The translations under genes were made by a program, and so were the position numbers. A stretch of 37,563 nucleotides of DNA, taken from the NCBI GenBank assembly GCA_043381765.1, contig JBHJMP010000953.1, positions 1 to 37,563 on the forward strand, given 5' to 3'. The DNA comes from Collodictyon triciliatum (lineage: Eukaryota; CRuMs). Shown here piece after piece: positions 1 through 10,369 of the stretch. The first letter of the stretch is position 1; each line of letters begins with the position of its first letter. The notes under the pieces are model-generated. The model was not told the origin of the DNA. It saw only the letters and a list, made by a program, of their open reading frames with translations, and searched no databases.

Positions 1-94
<94 letters not shown>
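1..94. repeat. (AAT)n microsatellite at window edge
   Basis: About 31 uninterrupted AAT units run from the first base, so the array probably continues beyond the window. The same trinucleotide recurs in intron 1 of the coiled-coil gene (20470-20651) and briefly in dynein intron 15. Confidence 0.97.
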
Positions 95-448
95 GGTTTT
101 TAACGAATTTAAAATACATTCCTTTTAAGTGGAGAATTTGTCACTGTATAATCTTATATTGATTCAGAATGCGATTCTGCTTTTTTTTTCATTTTTCTTT
201 CAATTTTGTATTTCTGTACCTTTAATTAAAATAGGCTCTGAGGCATAAAAGCATTTGAAAAACACAAAATTCAGAATAATATGGAATATTTTAATTGGCT
301 ATGTTTTCCTTGGTAAAGCTTGCCCGAATAAATGAAGGAGAGTTGCATGAAGGGCCAGGTCGTATCTTTTATTCATATGTGTTTGTGAGTTATTTTATCT
401 GGTGGCTATTGCTGTGAAAAGTAATTTGTTTTCAATCAAGCCTCCTGA
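95..448. other. Region upstream of the RRM-like gene, no clear gene
   Basis: AT-rich sequence without a long open frame. A short plus-strand ATG frame at 332-358 ends in a possible GT donor (CAG|GTCGTA) and could be a first coding exon of the gene that follows, but I could not find a junction that joins it in frame, so it stays a suggestion. Confidence 0.4.
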
Positions 449-1352
449 ACCCGGTGGAAAAAACAAATAACCCCGTCAAAAGCTTTGCAAGGCAGCAGTT
501 CTTCTGGTTCCAACGCTGGCGCGGAAAAACCCCGAGTTGCACGTAAGCCCAGGAAGATCTATGCAAGGAAGCCGCTTGCAAGTCTGTCAAATCGGACAGT
601 ATTTTTGCACGGGGTCGAGCAAATCGTTTACAACAAGAACAAGGCCCGCAGGCTCACTGGTGCACTCGCCTCCTTCTTGAAAGCGGACAAACTTTGGGAA
701 GAGTCCATCCAATTGCGCTTACCGGACAGCAAAGACTTTTGTTTCATCGCCTTCCGCGCTGCAGAAAACGCCCGAAAGCTTCTGGAGCTGAAGAAGGTAA
801 TTTTGATCGATATTACGATCAGCTTCAGCAGAAGTAAACCAAGAGACCTCTGTGATGCTCTACCAACTACCGCTGGACGTGTGGCCGCAACTTATTCGTG
901 AGGAGCTGAAGCCGTTCAGACCGACCCACGTGGACATCAAACAGGACAAAGGCTTCTTCACAGACACGGCCATAGTGAAGCTTCTTTGTCACAAGAACCA
1001 GCTCTCTGAAAAGTTTACGGTCATGGGCAAAAAGTGTCCAAAGCGCATCCTCAAAGAGCGTCCGCCAGCCGCGAACAACGAGCGACAAGTAAAAGGCCCG
1101 CAAAAGATTACACCCGCCAAGCAGACAAGCAGCAACGGGGTCAAGGAAGCCAAGGCCAGGCAACAACAGAGTCCGCATGACTCACAGCAGATACGCGCAT
1201 ACAGCGACAGCGACGATGACATGGAAGGAAATCTCGGTTCCTCTTCAGAATCCTCGCACTCGAGCCCCAACACCGCCAATACTGGACAAGCCCACACATC
1301 GCAAGACCCAAGAGCAGCGCATCTCCAAAACCTGAAAGAAATCTCCCCTTAA
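449..1352 (+). CDS. Probable RNA-binding protein with two degenerate RRM-like folds, 5' end unresolved
   Basis: Two exons are inferred: open frame to 796, a 49-bp intron 797-845 (GTAATT...AG), then 846-1352 ending in TAA. The joined frame reads through the junction as ..LLELKK|TSVMLY... The first half has an RRM-like order: strand RTVFLHGV, a helix, then the RNP1-like strand DFCFIAF and helix AENARKLLEL. The second half repeats it in weaker form (LYQLPLD ... helix ... HVDI ... TDTAIVKLL). Residues after about 220 are Gln/Ser/Pro/Lys-rich and probably disordered. No ATG precedes the open frame (it opens after a TGA at 446), so a first exon is missing or lies upstream. RRM assignment is inference from strand pattern only; no family member is recognised. 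Confidence 0.5.
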
Positions 1353-1365
1353 ACTACCCATTCAG

Positions 1366-1701
1366 ACTGACGTGAATATGGTTAACATAGAAGGCCTCAA
1401 GGCGGTCTTCGTTACTTATCCGAAAGGATACTCCAAAGCGAAGGCAACACAAGAACCAGCGCCCACCAAAGATAGTCCGTTTATCCTGCCCCAACCCATC
1501 GCACCGAGAACCAAGGAGCAAGAGCAAACAGCACAAGTCGAATACAAGATTGGAACTCCACAGACCAAAGATAATTCGAGCAAGCAGGAGCATATGTTTC
1601 TAAAACCACAAACGCATATCCATACTCCGGTTAAGCAAAGTCCACTGCCAGCTACGCATGGTTCTGAAAACCAGGGGACGGTCAAGTGCCACTTCCGATA
1701 A
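1366..1701 (+). CDS. Possible 3' exon of the RRM-like gene
   Basis: An open frame of about 111 codons begins right after a good acceptor (pyrimidine-rich tract ending CATTCAG at 1365) and ends in TAA at 1699-1701. Its composition (Gln, Pro, Thr, Lys, Ser) matches the tail of the upstream frame, which suggests an alternative or additional exon of the same gene. The donor is not settled: phase-0 candidates exist near 1090 (CAA|GTAAAA) and near 1138 (GGG|GTCAAG). If not spliced, it would simply be 3' untranslated sequence. Confidence 0.3.
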   Translation, partial: TDVNMVNIEGLKAVFVTYPKGYSKAKATQEPAPTKDSPFILPQPIAPRTKEQEQTAQVEYKIGTPQTKDNSSKQEHMFLKPQTHIHTPVKQSPLPATHGSENQGTVKCHFR

Positions 1702-2412
1702 TTCCAGACAATAAACGATGTATCGCTTTATGTCTGAGTCACCCAGCAAGAAACGCAAGGAAAGTAACCCGTTGTCCTTTCAAAAGACTCACGCTATGGA
1801 ATGAAAAAGGATGTAAATCTTGTCTGAGATAGATTGTCGAAAGGACTCGTCGGAATCGATTTTCGAAGTAACTGTCATGTGCGTACTTTCATCGACCCGA
1901 CAACTTCATCCGCTCTTCTGTCAGTCTCGAATACAACCAGAAATCGCGTTGTATTTGAAACCACTTTGGGTAGAATAGTCTGTGTGTGAGAACACTTTCT
2001 CTTCTTCCTTCCTTGGTTTTTTCTTTTCTTCTTCCAAAACAAAAACGCAACCACACAACCACACAATCCGGGGGTTTCCACTATCTTTTCCACAGCTCAT
2101 ATTTATCTAAGAGGCGAGGGCGGTTTCCTCAGCTTTTTTTTTCTCTTAATAAACTGTTGAAATGTAACAAAAAAAAAAGTACAGATCACGGTAAGTAGTA
2201 GCCAAAATTATGAAAACACTGTCCCTCTTCCTCTCTATAAATGTTTCTTTAAAAACCCTTCTATGTTTAAAGTTTTTTTTCTTATTTTTTCTTGCAAAAT
2301 TTTATTGGGTGACATTATCTTGATGGGATAAAGCCTTGAGGAGTTTCTTAATTTTGGTAATTTTTGAAAACAACAAATGTAAATTGAAGCATAGGGCTGG
2401 CTTCGACGAAAA
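1702..2412. other. Convergent intergenic region with candidate poly-A signals for both flanking genes
   Basis: No convincing coding region. A plus-strand AATAAA at 2148-2153, followed by an A-run, could end the transcript of the RRM-like gene. On the minus strand AATAAA lies at 2301-2306 (TTTATT on the plus strand), about 110 bases past the stop of the membrane protein gene. The two genes therefore appear to converge here. Confidence 0.5.
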
Positions 2413-5400
2413 TTAAATGGATAATGTATCGGTGCTTTGCTGGTACCCATCTTGAGCTTTTTCTTCTTCGTTCGTTTTAGGCCCATATAATCGCTCTATG
2501 AGATGTCGATAAATCTGATTCAAATCAACCAAAGCGCACAAAAAATTAACAACAGAAACAACCTTATCTAAAGCCATTTTCAAAACAACAGGCCCTGCCT
2601 TTGAAAAGAAAAGAATAGCTATTCCTCCATTAAGCAAGATTACCAAAACCATCAATATCAATTCTTCTGTCGGATTTAAATTTCGGTATCGGAAGAGAAG
2701 GCTCAGCATTAAGGTAAAGTAGAGAACCATCAATGATTGAATTTGGGATTTTTTCAAAACATTAGATATGAATGGCTGGAAATATATTGTCGAAGCCATC
2801 ATAAGAAATATCAACCACAACCCGAAGTAAATCTGCAAGGAGGCAGAAAAGAATGCAGTAATCATGACTATGACTATCTTTTGCATCATCATAACAACTT
2901 CCCAGTACATACATTTTTCATTGTATCCATCAACCAAGAATCTTAAAAGAGAATACACTCTTGAAGTCGGGTCTTTCAATGAGCTCCTATTTCGAATTAT
3001 CACTGCTAATATAATCAAAGGTCCTCCAAAACAATATAAAAATAAAAAGAGTAAGGAAATGTTTTTCCAAGCTGAATATTTTGCACCATCACAAACTATA
3101 GACATGTCTGCCCTCAAATATTCAACATCACCTAGTGGTTCGCAGGAAAATATCTGAGATACGCCCGATGTAATTGAAGGATGCACAAAAAATAGAATGA
3201 CCAGCATGGAATACATGACCTCGTTTTGTATATTCTCTGGGGTAAATAACGTACTTGTGGCATTATTTTTGATAATTGCCCACAGTTTCTTAATAATAAT
3301 TATGAATATGACGACCCCGATCAAAAAAATTGGAGTTATCATCGAGTAGAGTACTTTTTCGTATGTGGTCATTTCGAATTGACATTCCATGGGATAGCTA
3401 TCCACCGAAAGAGAAAATGAAAACACTGCAGGAATTTTCATAACCGACACAATAGCTGAGTTCCAATTTACATCAAAGTTGGCCAAATATGACAAAACTT
3501 GGTAATGTGTGGAAAGAGACTTTAGAATTTGAATATTTCCTGTTTTTGTTTGCCGAGATTGCTCTATCATAAAGTAAACAAAAGTAAGCGGAAAAGCGAT
3601 GCTTAGAAAAACCAGAAAACCGTTTGAATCTTTTGATAAACATTTAAGACAAAAGTGGCCCGATTTTCCATATCCTTTTTGGCAAACACTACATAGGGCA
3701 CCAGTGTAGCCTTTAGCGCAAGTGTTATTTCCGCCATCACAGGCAATATGATTGGGACATTTATATGCTATATATTCTCCATCGGGACTCGGAGCTTTCC
3801 AGTATCCCGCAGCAACATTGAGTTGGTTATTTCCATAACATATGAATCCTATTGGACAGCTCTGGCACTGCTTTTTTAATGAGTCCATATAACCTTTGGG
3901 TGCACAGTTGCAGTGATCGATCGAAATTGCACCAGTTATATTTGTGTATGAAGTAGGAGGACATTCATTGCAAAAATTTTGTCCATAGTTTTCATTATAG
4001 GTGTTTGGCGAACAAGGATAACACTCATCTTGCTTGCGGTACCAACCAGGCTTACACTCACATGTAGAGTTTTCTATTAGTTCAAATCCATCCTTACATA
4101 TACAATCATCTGAACCCATCGAGCCATTATTCTTGGTTGTAAATTTGCTTGCACAAGGTAAACACAAATTTGTATCGCTTGTTGACTTGTACGAACCAAC
4201 TTTGCAAAAAACACACGATCCACTATATTCGTATTTACCAGGGGGGCAAGTGCAAGAACCAAAAATATTTTCATAGCTCTTAATACAACTACAATTATTA
4301 ATCGATATAGAACCTTCTCCTGATGTTGTTGAGCGTGTAGGGCATACATTACATATTGAACTCCTCTCCAGACTAAAGCTCCCGACCGGACAAATGTAGC
4401 AAGATGCTATATCAAATGAACCAGTTTTGTTATTGAAAGTTCCTGCTGGACATGGAGAACATGACGCTTGACCATCTTTGTCACTCCAAGTCCCTTTTGG
4501 GCATTCTGAGCATGACCAATTTCCAAATGAACCAAAATTAGAGTTGAAATGTCCTTTTGGGCAGGCATGACAAGAACGAGAATCTCTCTCAATGGTTGGT
4601 TCTTGATAATATCCAGGTGAGCACGAAGTACAAAAAGAGCTCCTTTCAGAAGAATATGTACCTTCAGAACATGGCATGCAAGACGAATTTCCAAATGAGC
4701 CTGTTTTATTATTGTATGTCCCCGCCGGACATGAGATACATGCGTTCCTGTAATTGTTTCCGTATGTTCCCTGGGGACACTTAGTACAATAAGTACTGCT
4801 GCTTGCACCAAATATTGGGTTCTGTGTTCCATCAGTACATTTCTTGCATTGGTAAAGTCCTTCTTCGTCACTGTATGTTCCTGGTTTGCACAACGCGCAT
4901 TCAATGGACCCCGTCTGATTCGAGAATGTTCCTTTTTCACACGGAACGCAATCGATTATATTTCGAGAAGGTGATTTTATGTTATATGTCCCAGCAGAAC
5001 ATACTTGACAGGTAGTGGATTTCGTGGAATTCGAAAAAGTACCAGGAGGACACGGATAACAGAATTTTGCTTGATAATCATTCATAAAAAATCCAGTTTC
5101 GCATAAAATGCAGCTTGATTGTCCTGATGAGGGATTATAAGTCCCAGGTTCACATGGAACACAGTATTGATGACTTTTTGCACCAAAATATGGGTTGAAG
5201 GTACCCGAATCACAAAGAGAGCAAATAGATTGACCTGATTCTGAATTGTAAGTTCCAGAGGGACATAAAAGACAAGAGATATTACTGGGAGACCCTTGAG
5301 AAGGATTGTATGTTCCTGGTGGGCATAAAGAGCATGACAAAGTGTCTCCGTGACTAAAAGTACCAGTTGGGCACATTCGACAAATTTTTATTTCTGTGTC

Positions 5401-6453
5401 ATAATAGAATCCGGCTGGACAAAGAGTCCAAAGTTTTAGTGTCCAATCTAAGCCTCCAGATATGATTTTAGAACCATCCGGGGTAGCTGTAACAGAGTTA
5501 ATACCAGAGGAGTGACCAGTAAGGGTTCGGAAAAGTAGTCCATCAAAGATATTCCATACTTTGACGGTACTATCACCGCTTCCAGAAATGATTTTAGAAC
5601 CATCAGGAGAAACAGAAACGCTGTAAACACCATTTGAATGTCCTATTAAGGTTAGTCGCAGTGATCCATCAGATATATTCCAAATTTTAATTGTTGAGTC
5701 AAGAGAGCCAGATACAATATTCATGTCATCGGGAGTCACCGCAACACATCTAATTGGCCAAATATGACCTACTATGGTTAGAACCAGGGTTCCGTCTGAG
5801 CGATTCCATACCCTTATTGTTTTGTCATTTCCTCCGGATATAATTTTTGAGTTATCACGGGTGATAGCGACACACCAAACGTAGCTATCATGTCCGGTCA
5901 ATGTGCGAATTAAAGACCCTGATAAAGAACTCCAAATTTTAATATTCGTATCCCAACCCCCTGATATAATCTGTGTATCATCATAAGAAAATGTGACACC
6001 ATAAGCAGCAGTGGTATGACCTGTCAGCGTGTTTAGTAGGGTTCCATCTGTTAAATTCCAAGTCTTTATGGTTCGGTCCCAATAGTCCCATCCGCCAGAG
6101 ACAATTATTGAATCGTCATGACTAATTGCAAGACTGTATATTTCCCGAGTATGTCCCAAGAGCGTTCGCATGACGGTGCCCGTATAAAAGTCCCAAATTT
6201 TGATAGTCTTGTCATTTCCACCAGAGACAATCCTTGAGCCGTCATTAGTAATAGAAACACAATAAATGGAATCGGTATGACCCTTGTATGTTAGCATCAG
6301 GTAATCTTGCCCTTTAGCATAGTGAATTTGAACATTGATTACTAACCCTAGACACGAATATTTGTTAGAAAATGTTTTTAAAAAATACATCAAATGAATA
6401 GTAATACCCAAGATTAGTATAGAAAAAACAAGTTTCCATGAACCGGATGTCAT
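2413..6453 (-). CDS. Membrane protein: WD40 propeller + GCC2/GCC3-type Cys-rich stalk + multi-pass domain
   Basis: A single exon of 1346 residues. Residues 6-26 form a hydrophobic segment (signal peptide or signal anchor). Residues 58-345 hold seven WD40 blades, each with a GH...(V/I)SGG or GS...IKIW pattern, enough for one closed propeller. From about 347 to 940 come many Cys-rich units of the type CPxGTYxxxxGxxxCxxC, as in the ephrin-receptor-like GCC2/GCC3 family, ending in a GYTGALCSVCQKGYG motif. From 945 to about 1290 there are around eight membrane segments, then a short acidic/Gln tail. Many N-x-S/T sites lie in the stalk. By family knowledge, GCC-stalk multi-pass proteins are common in protists and likely sit at the cell surface; if the N-terminal segment is a signal, the propeller would be outside the cell. 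Ligand and function are unknown. The lack of introns contrasts with KTI12, the coiled-coil gene and dynein. Confidence 0.92.
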   Translation of the reverse strand: MTSGSWKLVFSILILGITIHLMYFLKTFSNKYSCLGLVINVQIHYAKGQDYLMLTYKGHTDSIYCVSITNDGSRIVSGGNDKTIKIWDFYTGTVMRTLLGHTREIYSLAISHDDSIIVSGGWDYWDRTIKTWNLTDGTLLNTLTGHTTAAYGVTFSYDDTQIISGGWDTNIKIWSSLSGSLIRTLTGHDSYVWCVAITRDNSKIISGGNDKTIRVWNRSDGTLVLTIVGHIWPIRCVAVTPDDMNIVSGSLDSTIKIWNISDGSLRLTLIGHSNGVYSVSVSPDGSKIISGSGDSTVKVWNIFDGLLFRTLTGHSSGINSVTATPDGSKIISGGLDWTLKLWTLCPAGFYYDTEIKICRMCPTGTFSHGDTLSCSLCPPGTYNPSQGSPSNISCLLCPSGTYNSESGQSICSLCDSGTFNPYFGAKSHQYCVPCEPGTYNPSSGQSSCILCETGFFMNDYQAKFCYPCPPGTFSNSTKSTTCQVCSAGTYNIKSPSRNIIDCVPCEKGTFSNQTGSIECALCKPGTYSDEEGLYQCKKCTDGTQNPIFGASSSTYCTKCPQGTYGNNYRNACISCPAGTYNNKTGSFGNSSCMPCSEGTYSSERSSFCTSCSPGYYQEPTIERDSRSCHACPKGHFNSNFGSFGNWSCSECPKGTWSDKDGQASCSPCPAGTFNNKTGSFDIASCYICPVGSFSLERSSICNVCPTRSTTSGEGSISINNCSCIKSYENIFGSCTCPPGKYEYSGSCVFCKVGSYKSTSDTNLCLPCASKFTTKNNGSMGSDDCICKDGFELIENSTCECKPGWYRKQDECYPCSPNTYNENYGQNFCNECPPTSYTNITGAISIDHCNCAPKGYMDSLKKQCQSCPIGFICYGNNQLNVAAGYWKAPSPDGEYIAYKCPNHIACDGGNNTCAKGYTGALCSVCQKGYGKSGHFCLKCLSKDSNGFLVFLSIAFPLTFVYFMIEQSRQTKTGNIQILKSLSTHYQVLSYLANFDVNWNSAIVSVMKIPAVFSFSLSVDSYPMECQFEMTTYEKVLYSMITPIFLIGVVIFIIIIKKLWAIIKNNATSTLFTPENIQNEVMYSMLVILFFVHPSITSGVSQIFSCEPLGDVEYLRADMSIVCDGAKYSAWKNISLLFLFLYCFGGPLIILAVIIRNRSSLKDPTSRVYSLLRFLVDGYNEKCMYWEVVMMMQKIVIVMITAFFSASLQIYFGLWLIFLMMASTIYFQPFISNVLKKSQIQSLMVLYFTLMLSLLFRYRNLNPTEELILMVLVILLNGGIAILFFSKAGPVVLKMALDKVVSVVNFLCALVDLNQIYRHLIERLYGPKTNEEEKAQDGYQQSTDTLSI

Positions 6454-8377
6454 CCTAGTTAGGCTGTTATTTTCTTGGAAATGTTAGAAAAAAGGTTCCT
6501 TGATTAACGATTCATTTAAAATAAAAGAACTATTTCATGTAATCTGTTCTTTTGATTTCAAAAATTATTGATGTCATATGAACCAAAAGGTAAGTAGTTT
6601 ATTTAATTTTTAATAAGATGTACTGGAGGTGTTGTAAGTCATTCTACTAGTTTATTTTAATCGAAAGACTATCAGGGGGTGTTTTCATGGAATGATGATT
6701 TTTCAGAATTGCCAAAAAAGTCATTCATACGATTATGAAAATGTAAAAAATTAGTAGGGAGGGAAAGTTGCGTGTTTAGGTTGCACAGAATTATTGATGA
6801 CAAATGATAAATGAGACGATTATTTGAAAAACGATCAGTGTAGGCACAAAAATACTGAATACACCAGATTGGATGAGCCCAATATTAAAAATACAGTAGC
6901 ATGAAGTCATGTTTTGTAAAAATGGCATTGAGTCTAATAAGTGGCAAAAAAAGAGAACTTTCAAAAGTTCATTAATATCAAAGTTATATAAATTTGTGAC
7001 GAAATATACTGAGATATGAGAAAATTATTAAATCAGATATTTGTACACATAAACTAGAAAGAACTTATATTCTCAACTTTTTTACCTTTATTCGATTCAA
7101 AGTTACATTTTAAGATCATTTAATTTGATGTTACTTTATTTTAATAGAATTTCATGAATATAGATGCAAAAAAGTTATGCGATAAAATTTTAAATACATC
7201 AGTAATGTTGTGGTATTATCATCTACATAAAATACAGATGACAATTACGCTAATGTTACTTTAATGAAATTTTATCATCGTTTCTAATGTAAAAGCAAAA
7301 AAATAATAATTAATTTAAATATATAAACATTTGAGTCCTTACAATAAAAGCAGTATCTATCAAAATTCTGTAAAACGGAGATGTATCATTTGTGTATATT
7401 TAATTTTGAAGAAAAAAAGATAAATTCATTTATTAGAAGGTCATGAATCTTATTCAAAGCTACTGAAATATGATGCATATCCCTCTAAAAATATTTATGG
7501 TAGGAAAAGAAACAATGCGTAAAAAATTGTCCGATATGTTCTGTTGAAAAGATTACATGAACCCTATTAGAGGAGGAATTAAAATCATAATAATTTTATC
7601 GATAAGATAAATTTACCTGCTATCCTTCCGTATTCCGATGCAAACCACATTCGAGAAAAATAGTATGATTTAAAAAAAAGCCTGCTATTATAAATGCCAT
7701 GAATTTAAGTCTTTACACTTATCATGTTTTTTTCTCATTTCTATTATATTATCTGATTATGACAGACAAACGCCTAGGCTCAATATGAAATTTCTACCAG
7801 TGTCTTTGATATCACCTTCTTGTATTGATTAAAAATAAAATTTCCTTTGCTTTCTTTTTATCCGTGAACTATAGATATAAAAATAAAAATTAAAAGTCCT
7901 CAGTATTATAGAAAAATTAATATCTGTAATGATGACCAATTAGGAGAATGAGAATAAGTGCTATAATATAAATGCTTCAAATCAAAGAATTTTTTGTTAA
8001 TTAAAAAAAGTATGTTCTTAATACTTCAATAATTTCAAAAATTCATATGTATCTTATCCGTTGCGAGTTTCATCTGATTTAATTGAAACATATTCTTTAA
8101 GGGTGAACATAATGTAACAAAAATATAGCTAGAAATAAAATACCATCCAAAATTAAAATTAAAATACTCCCACACTGTAAGAGCCTTTTGATAGTATATT
8201 TATCTGATGATAAGTTTTGAATTTTTTGTGGTGAAAGAAAAACGTTCATATACAAAAATCAATGATATAAAAAAAAAACTCACTACAATTACTAAGCTGG
8301 TGGACAATGCTCTCTTCGAGGTCACTCAGCGTGTTTACATCGTGCTGTTGCATTTGCTGCTTCCTTTTTCACCTGAA
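6454..8377. other. Very AT-rich stretch without a recognisable gene
   Basis: Almost 2 kb upstream of the membrane protein start and before the first N-run. No open frame above about 60 codons lies fully within it until the frame that runs into the gap at 8207, and I saw no splice-compatible chain of exons or RNA gene. Short direct similarities such as ATAAAAT and AAAATT words are frequent but do not form an ordered repeat. Confidence 0.6.
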
Positions 8378-8750
8378 NNNNNNNNNNNNNNNNNNNNNNN
8401 NNNNNNNNNNNNNNNNNNNNNNNNNNNNNNNNNNNNNNNNNNNNNNNNNNNNNNNNNNNNNNNNNNNNNNNNNNNNNNNNNNNNNNNNNNNNNNNNNNNN
8501 NNNNNNNNNNNNNNNNNNNNNNNNNNNNNNNNNNNNNNNNNNNNNNNNNNNNNNNNNNNNNNNNNNNNNNNNNNNNNNNNNNNNNNNNNNNNNNNNNNNN
8601 NNNNNNNNNNNNNNNNNNNNNNNNNNNNNNNNNNNNNNNNNNNNNNNNNNNNNNNNNNNNNNNNNNNNNNNNNNNNNNNNNNNNNNNNNNNNNNNNNNNN
8701 NNNNNNNNNNNNNNNNNNNNNNNNNNNNNNNNNNNNNNNNNNNNNNNNNN
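8378..8750. other. Assembly gap (N)
   Basis: A run of 373 N. Predicted open frames that cross it are artefacts of translating N. Confidence 1.
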
Positions 8751-9636
8751 GTAATTGCAAGAACCGAGGGAAATGCCCGCTTTCAAAGAGCAAGTGTCTT
8801 TCATTTTTTAGCCTTTGGCCGCCTTGTCACCAAGGACAACAAACTCACCTATGGGTTGGCATACCATAGTCAAAGGGTATTTGTGGAGCGAGCTAAATAT
8901 GGCATGAACGCTCTTGCTGATTTGCCCACAATTTTTTTTTTTATTCACGACAGACTTAGCTGTTGGCGCCCATGCCAACAATCTTTTTTTCAACCACCAA
9001 GCAGGTATTCCGAGGTAAAAAAGGGAAAAGTGATGGCGGATGTGCCATCAGAGGAGTATGGAGATGGGGAAAAGATAAAGGAAGAAAAGATGATGAAGAG
9101 GAATAGGAAAGGAAGTAATGACCCTGGGGCTTGATAAGAGGCCTTTTCTCTGGATTGTTAACAATATTAGCAAAGATATTGTAACTGTTAAATTTGTCTT
9201 GCGCACATTCACCCATCCATAATATACTAGCACACTTCGTTCTTTTGCATACGTTCAATATTTTATTTTGAGTAGGATTAATCGTCAAGCACCAGTCCTC
9301 TGGCACGCATACTTGTATTGAGCAGGACGTCTGTTTACCTTGTTTTCAGCCTCATATGATTGATTCGACATGATGATGAAATTTATTTACCACTCCTGCT
9401 ACGTTATCCATTTAATCGTGTTTTTAAGTTTTCCACATTTAAGAACTGAAAAGGTGCGCATGGTAGAGAGCAAATGCGAGTGAGGGAAGACACTACCGTG
9501 GAGAGGGTAGCACTGGAGAGAAATCAGTGGTAGCGAGTTGGTCGGATGGGCATCCCAACTGGTTGATTGGCTGTGTGGGTAGCAGGGGTTGGATATGCTG
9601 TGGGAGTTATCTTACAACACATTCCCACGTCTCTCT
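8751..9636. other. Unassigned sequence between gap and retrotransposon fragment
   Basis: Base composition is less AT-rich than the region before the gap. A plus frame is open from the gap to 9134 and minus frames are open at 8808-8993 and 8956-9306; none has a motif I recognise. On the minus strand the sequence at 8848-8853 (..CCATAG|GTGAGT) has the form of a strong splice donor, so a spliced minus-strand gene with exons partly inside the gap is possible. Purine-rich plus-strand sequence at 9017-9120 reads as a Lys/Glu-rich tail in one frame. No function is assigned. Confidence 0.3.
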
Positions 9637-10116
9637 TCATTTGGGGTCAGAGTGGCGAAGAATGCGGGCGTATTTCAGCAAGCTGTTCAGGAAGCTGTAT
9701 TGCACGAGGCTTTCAAGCATGGATACATTGATTTCTCGTTCGGGTGAATGATTGGAGCGAGAGAATGCGCGCACACTCCATAAGGACCACAGCATATGTC
9801 CCCTTGTGACTGTCCAGGGTATTCCAGAGTCGTGGGTCATTTGGTATTGTGGGCCAAACAGGATGTCTGACGCGCTGAGTTGGTTGGGAGGATAATCAAG
9901 CTCAGAGAGTATCTTGTGGGTAGACTCTGTCACTTTTTGAGCCAGAGAGCACTTCACAAATGTGTGTTCGATAGAGTCATCTCCACTATGGCACATGGTG
10001 CATTCCGGAGAGGTCGTTTCTGCATGGACTACACTCGCACATATCCACAGTTCTCTGTTGGATATAATAAGCAGTAGGACGCAGTGTTTCGGGAGTAGCT
10101 GAGTTATGCGGGCTTG
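9637..10116 (-). pseudogene. Non-LTR retrotransposon (LINE) ORF2 C-terminal fragment with RT-type zinc knuckle
   Basis: The minus frame is open for 160 codons, from just after a TAG at 10117-10119 to a stop at 9637. It contains ISNRELW, then PECTMCHSGDDSIEHTFVKC, a Cys-x2-Cys ... His-x4-Cys arrangement with the DSIEH context seen in the zinc-binding domain that follows reverse transcriptase in many LINE elements (zf-RVT). A Trp-rich stretch (MLWSLWSVRAF) and a tail follow, also as in these elements. No reverse transcriptase or endonuclease domain is visible upstream, so this is a truncated remnant, perhaps a dead 5'-truncated insertion. No clear 3' tail or target-site duplication was found. 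Confidence 0.55.
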
Positions 10117-10369
10117 CTACTGTTCAATTTTTTGAGGGGATTTTGGTGTCAGAATCATAAATCATTTATGATTCAATCGCCATATTAATTGTGGTGAATT
10201 AATCACATGAAAATCAACTGTCCAGTTTTTTTTTTAATTCAGGAGGCAGAATCCTTTACAACTTTTAATTTTTGATCATAAAATTAAAGAGAAAGGAAGG
10301 ATTTGGTTTTTTTTTTTGGATGGTGATATAAAATCTATAGAATAAATGAAGCCTTTCATTTCGATATCC

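Noticed and set aside
4407-4940. 177-codon minus frame inside the WD40/GCC gene
   Set aside because: A shadow frame caused by the repeating Cys-rich units; the main frame is uninterrupted through it and has the family motifs.
8207-9134. Frames of 150-275 codons spanning the first gap
   Set aside because: Most of their length is N; nothing supports continuity across the gap.
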